DNA from: Rhabdornis inornatus
Lineage: Eukaryota > Chordata > Aves > Passeriformes > Rhabdornithidae
Assembly (NCBI GenBank): GCA_013397075.1
Contig: VWZS01003795.1
Span: 211,135-275,134, forward strand
Reading direction: 5' to 3'
DNA length: 64,000 bases
In this document: piece by piece, positions 49,801-61,803 of the stretch
How the letters are laid out: each line of letters starts with the position of its first letter
Position numbering within the stretch: the first letter of the stretch is position 1
The notes under the pieces: generated by a model
The model's database searches: none
What the model saw: only the letters and a program-made list of their open reading frames with translations
Told to the model about the DNA's origin: nothing
Translations under genes and position numbers: made by a program

Positions 49801-50591
49801 CAATAATAACAGGAAATTTGGGACTTTCAACTCATTCTCCATAGTAGGCTTTAAAGAAAACATTACTAATGGGGTGTGGTAAGGTAATATTATGGTTTTA
49901 AAGACAAGGGACTGCAAGTAGGAGCTAAGAAATCCATCTTTCTTACTGTTGCTTTCAGGGCAGTGATATCTTAAACAATGTATACAGATCTGTCTTTTAA
50001 TTCCTAACCTGTCTCCTGCCCAGATCAAATCTTGTCTTCTCTCTCCTATAATACTTAATGGATGTTTTAATGCGTGTCACTGTTTCAGGATTTATCTAGC
50101 CAAAAATTACTCTTTTACTTTCTATACCTTTTTCTAACACTGTACCAACAAATTGCCCTGTGATCAGTACCATTCTCAGCCTTCGATTCTCCCAGTTTTT
50201 GGCAGAGGAGTGAATGCAAGACAACACGTCCTGAGTCTCCTGGTAACTGTTGTGCCCAGCCTGATGCCAGTCCCATGTTCTTCCTCCCTCTCTTGCTCTG
50301 GTTGTGCTTGGTGCAGTGTGTCAGGCAATGCAGTGGGTGATGCTGCTTCAAGACAAAACATCAGTTTTTGGAAGATTTGGTTTTCAGCTATGTTGGTTCC
50401 CTGAGAAACCTCAGTGTGAGGTTTCATGGACTGTAGTGTCAATCTACAGGAAGAGAGCATCAGGACTTCAGCTGGGTTAGGGTGCTACAGAGAGGTACCT
50501 TAGCTGATGGCATTTTGCTGTGTGGTTCATAAAAATGTACCCTTTCCTGTTCACAGTGCAAATTTTCTTACTGCAAAGTTATCTTACCTGG
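43862..50591. other. Intergenic DNA, no gene recognised
   Basis: Only short open frames are present, the longest 135 codons (45395-45802) with no known domain. An A-rich AAAAAG repeat lies at 47430-47454, and a paired TCF/SOX-like site at 44305-44334 is listed separately. No transposon end was seen. Confidence 0.55.
44305..44334 (+). promoter_or_regulatory. Tandem CTGTGATCAA with SOX- and TCF-like cores
   Basis: CTGTGATCAA occurs twice, 17 bp apart (44305-44314 and 44322-44331). The first copy runs into AACAAAG (SOX/TCF-like) and the second into ATCAAAGG (TCF/LEF consensus). Such a short paired site could bind HMG-box factors. No functional evidence is available. Confidence 0.3.
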
Positions 50592-51007
50592 TGTCCTGGT
50601 TTAGGAATGGTATTCCCCAATTTAGTGTTCCCACTGAACCACTCCGAACCATGCACTGCTCACTCATTCCCCGCTCCTGCTGCAGCAGGCTGGAGAGGAA
50701 TATTGGAGACACAAAGGGTAAAGATCATGGGTTGAGATAAGAACGATTTACTGGAAACAGCAAATAAAAAGGAAAATGAGCAGTAACAGTAACAATCCTA
50801 ATGATGGAGTATAGAAGGAAAAAAAGTGAGTGGTTCATACGTGATTGCCCATATCTCAAGGAAAATACCCGACAATAGCTGACTTCTTCCTCTACCGTGC
50901 TATGTGACTCTCCTCCAATCCCCTCAAAATGACATGAGGTGTTACAGAGAAATCTCAGTGCCCGGGCCATGCCCCCTCCTGGCTACTGCAAAAAAAGAAC
51001 CAGGACA
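50592..51007. mobile_element. Solo LTR of an endogenous retrovirus
   Basis: A 416-bp segment begins TGTCCTGGTT and ends AACCAGGACA, perfect 10-bp inverted termini with the TG...CA ends of retroviral LTRs. The flanking pentamers are CCTGG (50587-50591) and GCTGG (51008-51012), a likely 5-bp target duplication with one change. An AATAAA polyadenylation-type signal occurs near 50763. No gag, pol or env sequence and no second LTR are nearby, so this is a recombined solo LTR. Family and strand are not assigned. The TGTCCTGGTT start is common among passerine LTRs as I recall them. Confidence 0.85.
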
Positions 51008-54000
51008 GCTGGTCTTGAAGAGACACTGTCCTGTTTCATCAGTGTTGCTGTAATGGCCATTCCTTCTCATATCAAGTTCCCTGGACAGTGCTTCCCTAAG
51101 CAGCCTCCAACAATTCCCCATGTCTTCTGCTGCATTAAGTGCCTCAAACTCAGGGCCCTTCCTGGAGATTTTTATCCTGCCTCAACAGATCTTGATCACT
51201 CTCGAAGTATTAACTTCCTTCTCCATTTTTGCCCCGCTGCCATCACATGCTCAGTTTCAAGATGCTCTTGACCACACAGTTATCCATGTTAGGGAAGTTT
51301 CTACATTTCCCTGCTATTGTCTTCCCTGAGACCCCTTTTCAAGATTCCTTTATTTTGTGATACCAACAGGAAAAAAAGAGAAAGATGACAAAATGCTGGT
51401 GTGCTCAGTCTGTAGACTGCTGTGTCAGCCAGCATTGCTGTACATCCTCTCATGCACATATCTTTTTCAGTACTTAATTTATGTTGATACAATATCTAAG
51501 ACCAGCACCTTGGTCCAGATTTCTTACTTGACGGTTGGAAGGAGGTTACTTCTCCATTTTTATGGACTGCTTCATCTTTACTAGGTGAGCAAGTTGCCAG
51601 TACGTTGATCCATACAGTCCAAAATCCAAACCAGAAGGCAATATGCAGTGATCAAAATTATCTGAACAGCTTATTCATATTGCTAGATTCACATGTAGAA
51701 GCACTATCTGGAATAATATCAGCAAAGATTTGTCATTTGAATTTTTTTTTTTTGGAGTTTCACAAACTAGGAAAAGCTTAAAAAATTTATGCATTGAGAA
51801 TTAAACAAAGAAAAGTAAAAGTTTTGGTAGGACTTTGTGGCTTGGTAGACTTCAATGCAGGCTGAAGAGACCCATTTCTCTGCTCCAATGTTTGTTTTTT
51901 ATGAAGACATTCTGTATATAATGATGTGGTGATATGTTACCGTGGATGTAGCACTAAATATAGCGCGAGAATATGTGTGCTATTTGAAGAGATCATGCAA
52001 GGGTGTGTAGTGGGGGCTGTATTTGCTGTATGTGCAGTACCCTATTTATAACAGATATATAGGATGGATTTAGTGTACTAGAAGTGAGCATGTGAACTGA
52101 AGACTTGTAAGGACATAGTGGTAGAGCTCAACAAACTAAAATATCTAACGCATCAAAAAGAATATGGAATTAATGAAATGCATTCAAATTTAGCTGATTT
52201 TTGCTATAGTAGCAAAAACATATCTGGCTTGGTTTCATTTTACACCTAAACTTAGTAGTCAATAACAAATATGACCTTGATCTTGTTATTTTTGGTGAGT
52301 GGGTTTTTTGCATCCACACAAGTAAAATCAAGTAAATCCTCAGCATATAAACTATGTTCATGTGGCAAATAACAAAATTATGTACAAGTGCTGGTACATG
52401 CCACTAGGAGCCATGGCCACTGGGCCTGGTCTCTGTTTTCTGGTAGGAAAAGATGTTTTCCTAGAGAATATTTCTCTTTTCCTTCAGAATGCTTGAACAC
52501 ACTTTGCTGCAAGTTTGATAAGTTTTCTTGATCTTGCAACTTCCATTAACCAGATTAGAGAAGCTGAGCATCTGCACTCTTACCTATGACTGAAGAGTAA
52601 TTTCTTTTCCCCCCTGGCTTTTGCACAGGCTATACTGTTCTTCTGCACTTTTCTTTGACATTATCTCCAGTGCTAACATCCTTTAGACGTAAACTTCGTT
52701 CACAGAGAATTTAAATTTGTCCATAGGCTGTTGGTTTTGAACACTTGACCTGTTTGAAGTAGGCACATGATTTGCAGATTGATCCTGGAGACAAACAAAG
52801 GATGTGTTCAGGAATTTCACTGCCCCATAGCAGTAAAAGTACATGAATTGGTAGACTTGTCTCAAGTTAAAAATTCTTGACTTGCTTATAGGAAGCTGAA
52901 ACATCTCAAAATCAGAAAATGAAAGGTATACACAATTCTGACTTATTCATCTGTATTCTGATCAGCAACTATATAGTTAAAATATTTTGAGAGAGCAGCT
53001 CTATGTGTACCAATACAGAATTTTTCTCTTGCATTATTCCTTCAAAAATCATGAGGATTATTTTTGGCTTCCAGGAATAGCAAAGATGACATGGGGATGT
53101 ACCATCTGCCCTATACAAAGGAATCTCAATCAGGCTTATTTTCTGAGGTCAGAAGCTTCTGGTCTTCTGATTCCTAAAGGAGGGAGTACAATGTGAAGCT
53201 GGTTGATATCTGTCTACCATCTTCTCCTGTGCTCTGGTGGGAGAGATGCCTGTTGCCATCCTGCCCTTTAGGGTTTAGCCCAAACTCCCTCAGCTGCAGA
53301 ATGCAGTAGCTGCTTCTGGGTCTGACACATCCATTGCAGCAAGGAATGCCTTTGGGAGCACATGGTGACTCCTGCACAGCACCTCTCTCTTCCCAGTGAA
53401 CCTCACCGTGCAACGTCTATCATGAAAGGAGAAATCAGCATTTAGAAGCCCCAGTTTGAGCTAAAGTCTCTTGCTGTGTCTACTTTAAGCATGACCCTGA
53501 CCTAGGGACACTGCTTATCAAGGCTGGTACTAACTTCACTCTAACTTTTTTAGTTTCTATCTCTCATTTACATCACACAGGTGCCATTAACACAGGTGAA
53601 CAGTCACTTAGCACATGTTTAGAGATCTGTGTTGCAACAGCCTTGTGCCCTTAAGGAAAATTTGTGCAAGAATTCAGGAAAACTAAGGAGTTTCCCTGAT
53701 TTCCTCATTGCCTGGTTCATGACTCCCTTTTATCGACTCCGGGATGAGAACACAGATCTGCTACAGGTGCCAGAGACTGTCAGCATACAGTGACTGAGGG
53801 AAACCTATATGCTCATCCTCATTGCAGTGATGTAGGGTGTTTTTAGCTGAAGGCTCATGACCTTTGAGGAAAGCCATGCAGTGAAATGCAGACCATGGCA
53901 TGGACTGTGAAATGCATACAGCCTCTGGCCCTATGGCTGCACCTCCACAGAAGCAGCGCAGAAACGCTGCAACATCTCTTCCTGCATAAATAAGGAGGAA

Positions 54001-55743
54001 CAATTTGTTTGTTTTCATTACATTGGTCTTTTATACACCATTGCCTTATAGAAGATTGCCTATGGTTGCAATGTAGACAATCTAGAGCCTATATGCCCTG
54101 TTTCTGTTACAATTCCAGCTTTCCTGAAAGCAGAAGCTATGAGACCGTAAAGACAGTATTTTCAAGAAAAGTCTATTCACAAATAGGGCTTATAAGGCTA
54201 GATTGTGTGTGAGAACTGAACATACCTTTGGAATCCTAGGCCCAAATATGCCAAACAAATTGTACCCAGGCTTACAGCACTTCTGAAAGTCCAGGATTCA
54301 GACCTCACAGGAAACTTGAGGCAAAGGTTGGAGTGTGGCCCAGGATAGGCTTCCAAGTTTCTCTGGCCCAAGACGAATATTCCTGTTTACTCAAGAGAGT
54401 ATGCCATGGTAAGCTCCAAGTGTAAAGGAAAATTTGGTCAGTGCAAAGTTACCAGGACTCTACTTTGGCAATGATGCTGGATTAAAATATCAACTCTTCA
54501 CATGAGATTTAATGAGTGCCACTAGTCAAGGTGAGGCCTGTTTGAAACTTTTTTAAAAATAATTTTATTTAGTCAAGTCAAAGCATTTTTATCAAGAAGA
54601 TAGAGAATTTTTTGAAAAATAAATGAAAACTTATTTTCTAACACAGGAAAAGGAACATATCTGTCCCGAATACTTGGTCATGGTGTACCAGAAGACAATA
54701 TCCCCTTAGTCATAACCATAAAAGTTTCTGACAACTCTTCTTTCCTGCAGAGGGTTTTGATTCTGGTCTATGGGGCACAGAGGCAGCCACAGCTGGGAAC
54801 AATGCCTGGAAGAGAGGATGATGAGCCTTGTTCCCATGGGCTCAGCCTAACCAAACCCAGGCACGAGTATGGTGAGAGCTGCTCCAAAATTGGACATCCT
54901 TGAACAGAAATACTCCTGTGGCATTTTCAGAGTTTGAAAGGTGTTTTCTAGCTCTGATAATAGTCTCTGCACCAGAGTGTGGGGACAACTGTCTCCCAAT
55001 GTCATCCAGATAATGGGGTGATTGTCTGCAACTAGCTCTGTTCTCCTACCAGCGTTCACATGCTGGAGATCACTCAGCTTCACAAAACTGGGCTTGTACA
55101 AGGATTTTTCCATTCTCCAGGGTGTAGGTCTACCCAAACACTACCACAGAATTAGTTTTTGGCTTATCACATGGATGGTCTTCTTGACATGACTGATTGT
55201 GAAGGAGAGGAGGCAGATCTGGTTTGTTTGGGTTTTAAGAAAAATTTATTAGTAGTAGATGATGTTTTGACCCCTTTGGCCTGGCATCTCCTGCAGCAGA
55301 GAGGAGAGTAGGACCTAAGTAATGAATGGAACCCTGAATAGAAAACACTATTGTTTCAATTTTTAAAAAAGTATATTACAAGAGCTAATTGCATGATTTA
55401 ACATTTGAAAACTTTGCATTCCTTCTCTGCTTTGGAGAGTAAAAGGGCCCATTATCATTTCCAGGCCAGATGTTTCAGTTTATTGAGCCTGTTTGATCCC
55501 TGCACCTGTCTAAGACCAGCAGTTGCTGGATTAGTGGAAGGAGCTGAATTAAAAAATCTGGACAACTGTTACTGAACAAGTGAATGGTGTGAAAATGAAC
55601 AGACTTTCGGTATAAAGGATTTACTGTTTGTGACACAAGGCAGTACACATCATTTATGGTGCAAAATGAGCATGTAGCCTTCATTCTGCATGTCCATGTG
55701 CTGGAATATACATTACAAAGTGACAATTACAGGAACTTCCAGT

Positions 55744-55785
55744 GAGGGAAAGAAAAGAAGGGAGGGAAGCGAGGGAAGCAAGGGA
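55744..55785. repeat. Purine-rich GGGAAG-type simple repeat
   Basis: Imperfect units of GGGAAG/GGGAGG make an almost purine-only tract on the plus strand. Confidence 0.75.
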
Positions 55786-58700
55786 CATACTACACCATCC
55801 ATCTGTGAGACAGCCGTTCAGTTACAAGGAATTATATATTATTTCTGGTGGATTATGCTGATTATAAAAAGAAGAATTTGGTTCCTGCCTCTACAGCAAA
55901 CATTACTGTTCATCCTGAAGGAAGCAATGGCTTTTCACTTGCCCGTTTCCTGTCCTCTGTCTCTTTCCTTTGCTCCTTGCTCCCCTAAACATAATCGCGG
56001 GATACGTTTTCTCTCTTCCTGGGGTTTTTTCCCTCTTTTGACTAAATGCACTGTGCCGTGTGACTTACAGAAGTTGTTTAATTTCTCAGATCTATTCAGT
56101 TAAGTAGCAAGTGTGGCCGGACCTAGTAGTCAGAGCCCCAGATCCCAGAGCCCATCTCTGACAAGCAAGATTAAGAGGATGGCAGGTATTCACATAGCTT
56201 TACAGCTCAAAACCTCTCAAAGCAAATATGTGTCAAATGCACACTCTAGGGGATGAAGTGCAAGAGGTGGCGCCATGGAAAGCTGTTTCACAAACTGCCA
56301 TTGACTTCTGCCAGGGAAGGTTAAATATCACTGGTTCAGATTATCCGCAATTTACTGCTTATACATAGCAGAGCCTAAAGAAAAGGGCAGACAGGTGTGA
56401 AAGTGAGTTAAGTGAAGATAAATGGTTTCCCCTGCTGTGTGAGGTGTGTCTTGGGTCATTTCCCAGCCCCACCTACTAAGTCCATCTCTTCCATTTGGAA
56501 AAAGTCAAGTGTGTATTCAAATACTCAGCATAAAGTTTTTCCTGCCTCTGCAAAGATCATGCCTGAAGTTGATTGGGTTGAAGACCACGAATGTTACTTT
56601 TGATTTACATTAGATGTATAGCAAAATAAAGTCACTTGTCCTATAACAGCTCAGTCTATGGTAAGAAATGAAACCAAACTCCCTCTGTGACAGTTCAGAG
56701 GTTTGACCACAACTTCCTAAGCCCTCCAGCCTTTTCAACAGCATCTTCAGTGCTTTGTTTGCCTGTAAGCACCCACCCTGGTTTTGTGCAAATAAGTTGA
56801 CCTAAGTGAGTATGACTTGAGCAAGGACAGTTTTATGTGTTCAAGTGCAAAGATAGGCTTGGTCCACATTCATCAGGAATTGTTCTTATGCCCAGAGAGA
56901 AGGCAGCTTGTGAGGCTGATTTGGAGATTGGTGTGACAGAGCTGAGTCTTGCATCTTCCCAGAACCTTCCTGGATGTTATTGCAAAGGGACTGACCCATG
57001 CACATTCAGGTTGCTGAGCACAGACCCTGATGTGCTGGTTGTGCAGATGTTCTCTTCATTTGGAAAACAGTGTGTGGAGAAAACTTAGAAATCAATTCGT
57101 TGCAGATTTCAAAACTTATGTTTGTGTGCCCTCTCTGTCATTGCCATATTTTATGATGTAGGTTCCTAAACTCCAGGACTTCCAGAGGACTAGTGCCTAA
57201 CAACCTGTAAAACTCTGGCTTCTGGTCAAATATGATAATTAGAAAACAAGAATAGCACACCCCAAAATGTCCTATGTTGATGCAGCTGGACAACTGCAGT
57301 TTAGTTGTACCTCTTGTAATACTTCATACACAGGCAGTAAAATGGCAAAAGCTTAACATCAGACCCTGATTCATCGTCTTCATATAAAGTCTTCGAGGAA
57401 TAAGGAAAAAATCCTGATTTTTAACTCACATTACAGGTAGTGGACCATATTGCTTACTTATTAATTTGCTTATCAGTGACTATTTACTAAAAACAGGAAC
57501 ATAATGAAGAATTTTAGTTTAAAAATTGAGAAATTACAATTTTTGTGCAGTTCTTAGTTTGATTTTTTTAAAATAAATAATTGTTCTTTTTAAAGTCTTT
57601 AATTTATGCAAATATGCACACAAATATATATATATGCATTCAATTGAGATGTGGCTCCCTAAGATAAACTTTGGTGTAATTGTCCTAAAACTGGTTGATG
57701 TACGCAAAAAGAATAGAACCACTGAAACTTGAGTGATTTAAAAAAAAAAATTCAAATTAATTCCTTAACTGTCCTGCCAATTTTGGTTCTGTGGTGTTTT
57801 GGTGCATCAGTACCTCTGGGTTATTGATTTATAATAACCAAGCTGGGAGCTTTTCTGTCACCAGGAGGCTGTGTACAGCTGTCCCAGCACAAGAGATATA
57901 GCAAGCACTCATTTCTGAGCTCCTCAAAACACTTTACCAGCAATGCTCTCTGTTTCTGAACTCACCCAGAGTATATCACTGGCACAAAAAATGCTTTTGT
58001 GTTTTGGCACCAACTTGCAGACCTGATGGCTAGTTGGCACGTCTCTCAGATACGAGACAGTTTAATTACTCCATAACAGCTTTGATTGTTATCACTCTCA
58101 GGCAGTGCAGCCACTCTGAGCCTTGAGAAGTGAAGGCACACATATTCCCCTTGTTGGATCAAGCCCTTGCTCTCTGTCCACTCTGTGAAGAAGCTGCTGA
58201 ATACCTGCAATGAAGACACCTGCCAATAAAAATATTTGGGAATATCATAACGTCCCATTTTATTTATATGAGAACAAAGAGGTGGAAAGGTCCATGTGGG
58301 GCAGAGAAGACATGGGAACTCATGGCTGAGTCTTATTGGTCATAGTGGCAGTCAAGTGGTGTTTGCTGCTGTGTCAGCTGATGTTGTCCCAGCTAAGCAC
58401 AAGATGCAGTAGGGAAAAATGGTTCCCAGCTATGGTTATGAACTTCTGAGATGAGAAGTGACTAGAATGTGGACACAGAAAAGCTTCTGAGGGTCCACAG
58501 AAGCGTCTGAGTTGGGCACTTCCTTGAAAATGGCTGTGTAGGTCTGAAATTCTCACATACTCTGACAGAGGAGGGGGGTCTGAGGCTGTTGTGAAATACG
58601 TATTCTTTGTCAGTATGATCTTATTTTAATTTAAAACTCCTTACAGATCTTTAGAGCACTGAGGTCTCTGAGGGATGGCTGAGTGACATGGTGTCTTTGA

Positions 58701-58943
58701 AGATACAGTGGTATCAACAGACAAAACATTAAACTCACCTGGCCCCTCTTGTTTTTGTATGTCACCCAGCCCTGTTTTAGGCACCCAGACTTGGAGAAAA
58801 TCCACTGCTTTTGTTTGTCCATGGCTAATCCAGGCAGAGGAGGATGGGGAGCCGCAGAAAAACCATTTCCCTTGTCTGAGAGGGCTTAGAGGTGCCAATT
58901 TTGACATTCTACATATTCTTAAAATTCTTGAGCTGTCTTTGAG

Positions 58944-58987
58944 TAAAAAAAAAAAGAAAAAAAGAGGAAAAAGAAAACAAAAACAAA
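58944..58987. repeat. A-rich simple repeat
   Basis: A-runs broken by single G or C residues. No retroposon body was recognised upstream of it. Confidence 0.8.
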
Positions 58988-60120
58988 CCCAAGGGACTGC
59001 ATTGTGAGTGCTGAGCCTGAGCTACAGCCTGAAACTGTAAGCCAGACACCCATTTTGTCACTTTGCACTTGCAGTTCATTTTCACACTAATCCTTCCAGT
59101 GTAGGGCTGAGTAAGAAAAAAGTAAACAGGCTAATGCCAAAATCCCCCTTGTGTATAGGATTACTAAGAAAATGGCTTTGATACCTGGGCTGGTGAAGAA
59201 GGGGCCCCCACCCAAAGGAGAAAGGGGATAGAGATACAGATTTTGGGGTACCAGGTTCTTTGCCAGATGGTAAGATGATGGTAGAGAAATGAAAAAAATC
59301 GTAACTCTACCTCCTCCCAAGTCTATTTAAGCAATATACATCAGAAGTGAGTATATGTACACATCTCCTTCAGTGGCATATTCCATCTAGTCTGTAACTT
59401 TCCCCAAAATTAATCTAAAGGCTGTTTTGATAGCCTGACCCACTAGTGCGTCAGGAAAGGATCCGTAGCTCCTGTGCCTGCCAGCCTCAGACAGCTTTCT
59501 CCAGCACCTTCAAGGATCTCAAAGCAGCACCAGGCAGTTATGATTAGGCAAACATGCCTCATCAAAAATCCTCATGTCTTAGGCCAGAGCTGAGCTTTGA
59601 CTACTCATACAGCTGACAATTAATTCCTTCTTTTCTGAAGCAGCTGAGTGTGAGGCAAGACACTTCAAAGCCTTTGCCACCAAACAATCATATCAAATTA
59701 CAAACCCACTGTAAAACAGTTCTTCACAGGCTGATGTAAGTTTAATAATTAAAAAATCATAATAAAGCTCAAACAGAATAAACAAAAATGGTTTCCACCA
59801 CCAGAGTGAAAATTCTTTAACACTTCTGTTAATTAACTACGTAGCTGTATATGGAAATAATGGTCTTCCCTGGGCCACAGAAATACAGAGGCAGATAGTG
59901 ACACTGTGGACATTTTTTACCTAATTTATGTCACGTTACCCATCAGGGAACATCCTTTGGCAAGTGGTTTTTTCACAGTTTATTAAATAATCTGTGTGTT
60001 TAGTAAAATGAGACTGAAATGCAGATTACCACTATTTTATTAAGCTCTTGGAATGCACTTTTGCTTTTAGATGAGTGAATTACAGATTTGCTGAGCTCTC
60101 CGAAGCAATTTGGCTAATCT

Positions 60121-60138
60121 GAAACTGAAACTGAAACC
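60121..60138 (+). promoter_or_regulatory. Triple GAAACT ISRE-like site
   Basis: Three tandem GAAAC(T/C) units form overlapping perfect matches to the interferon-response consensus GAAANNGAAACT, bound by IRF-family factors. It sits in an AT-rich, repeat-free stretch (59.98-60.26 kb) that also looks regulatory. Confidence 0.35.
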
Positions 60139-60519
60139 ACCTTTGAAATTTCTTGCTGATGCTGGCTTAAGGAAGCCTGAGAAGAATCAAAATCACCACT
60201 TGTGGTGATGGATGTAAAATCAAGGCATGAAAATGCTACTTCACATTGAGTTGTGTGTAATCAGCAGTGTTTACTTCATGCAAAATGCATCTTAAACCCG
60301 CAATTGTCAGAAGTACTGACACATAGAGGGCCGAAAGAAAAGTCTCCTACAGTGAAAAGCTAGTTCTCTAGTCCTGCTATGCCCTTGCATCCAAGGAGAG
60401 GAAACACAGGAAAAAAACTGTGGTTTTTCTGCACAAAAATTACTGCAAGGTAATGGGTAATTTACAAGGATGTTGACTAAAATTTCTGTGGGGTATAACA
60501 AGGGTTCAGTTGTCACTGG

Positions 60520-60665
60520 AAGATTAATTAACAGTGGGCAATAACTCCCCTTCTAGCTGCCTGTAATTGATCTCAGCCTCTATTACTCTGCATCTAATAA
60601 AACTTCTAATAAATTATTCTATCTAATTTTCATAAATCAGAATAATTATTAATCACGTACAGAAA
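60520..60665. promoter_or_regulatory. AT-rich homeodomain-motif block
   Basis: The block carries GATTAATTAACAG, TGTAATTGATC, TCTAATAAATTATTCT and GAATAATTATTAATCACG. AAATTATTCT (60611-60620) and AGAATAATTA (60639-60648) form a 9-of-10 inverted repeat. CpG is nearly absent. It is a candidate conserved enhancer based on composition alone. Confidence 0.25.
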
Positions 60666-61295
60666 TTAAGTGAAACAGGTGAACATAGATATTCACTGTG
60701 AGATGTTCCCACTCAGAGAAACCTAGCAGAATCATCCTGGTTACCAAAACATGTATTTTAGAGTAGAAGGAACAACAAACAGCCACAGTCTTAACAGAGC
60801 AGATGCCATGAACAAAAAAGCAACTTTTAGAAAGCACTTTTGACTTTCGCTTGCTAAATGTTATCTAACATTTGCCCACCACAAGCCAGATGTCAATGTC
60901 TCTTTCCTCCTAGCAAATGCTGGCTGTGGAGGAAAACTAAGGAGTAATGTTCTTCCTTTGAACAGTACTTCCATTAGCAGGAATACTGCTGCTTCTAAGT
61001 GGCTTTGCTGTGGAAGCACATGCCACTGTACTTGAGAGTTTTAGATCTTTTAAAGCAACAATGACAACAATAACTCCTTTTGAGTAAAACATCTTCTTAA
61101 ACATATTAAACAGAAACTTCCAAAAAAAGTTTGTGGGATCACTAAATGATTGAACTTTGCCTTTTAAACTTCAGGTTGGGGAAGAAAACTACTTTTTTCC
61201 CTTCCTCTGGGCTTATATTCACTTTACAATAGAGTATCCATTCTTCACTTACATATCAGACTGAAGTAGGGAACCTAGTCACTTATATGTGCTCT

Positions 61296-61612
61296 ATCAC
61301 ATGTTATCTTCCTCATTTTCAGGTGGAATTTTCTGTGCATCAGTTTCTGCCCATTCTGTCCTGTTGCTTGGTACCACCCAGGTCCATCTTCTTGACATCC
61401 CCCTTTTAGATACTGATAGACATTGATGAGGTCCCCTCTCAGTTGTCTCTTCTTGAGGTTGAACAGACCCAGCTCCCTCAGCCTTTCCTCATGCAAGAGA
61501 TGCTCCAGTCCCATATCCACCTTTGTAGTCCTGTGCTGAACTTGCTCCAGGAGTTCCACGTCTCTCTCGTACTGAGGAGGACAAAAATGAACACTGTACT
61601 CTAGATGCACCC
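61296..61612 (-). mobile_element. CR1 LINE fragment, C-terminal ORF2 region
   Basis: The minus strand reads YERDVELLEQVQHRTTK, GLEHLLHEERLRELGLF, KKRQLRGDLINVYQYLKGG and QKLMHRKFHLK, the C-terminal part of CR1 ORF2. The frame stays open here, but the 3' terminal tail is absent at the low end and the element stops abruptly at about 61612. The fragment is therefore truncated at both ends. Confidence 0.92.
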
Positions 61613-61803
61613 TCGCTCAGCTCCAGTGGGATCCAGAGGATAGGATAACCTATTTTTGGGGCACAAGGAGACTCTTGTGTATCACAGAGCTGAATTAGCA
61701 ATGCCTGTGCTTCATCTTCATCATCCTCAGCAAAGGTTTGCTGCGACTGCTGAGCCAGAATATCCATTAGTCTGCACACTGTCTTATACTTCAAGCTAAA
61801 CAT
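61613..61803 (-). other. Open segment with acidic peptide next to CR1, origin unknown
   Basis: Directly beyond the CR1 junction the minus frame from 61803 encodes MFSLKYKTVCRLMDILAQQ, then an acidic stretch (FAEDDEDEAQALLIQL) and QESPCAPKIGYP. It does not resemble CR1. It could be part of another repeat, a retroposed gene scrap, or chance. A loosely similar peptide (QESPCAPKGIP) is encoded by the minus strand near 53345-53375. Confidence 0.2.

Larger units (their letters stand above)
51008..61295. other. Intergenic DNA, no gene recognised
   Basis: Ten kilobases of AT-leaning DNA with short open frames only. Simple repeats include a GA-rich tract at 55744-55785, TA repeats at 57623-57634 and an A-rich tract at 58944-58987. 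An ISRE-like triple motif (60121-60138) and an AT-rich block (60520-60665) are listed separately. Bases 53340-53410 share a short similarity with 61640-61690. Confidence 0.55.

Noticed and set aside
50592..51007. Full endogenous retrovirus
   Set aside because: No internal coding region or partner LTR lies nearby, so only a solo LTR is supported.
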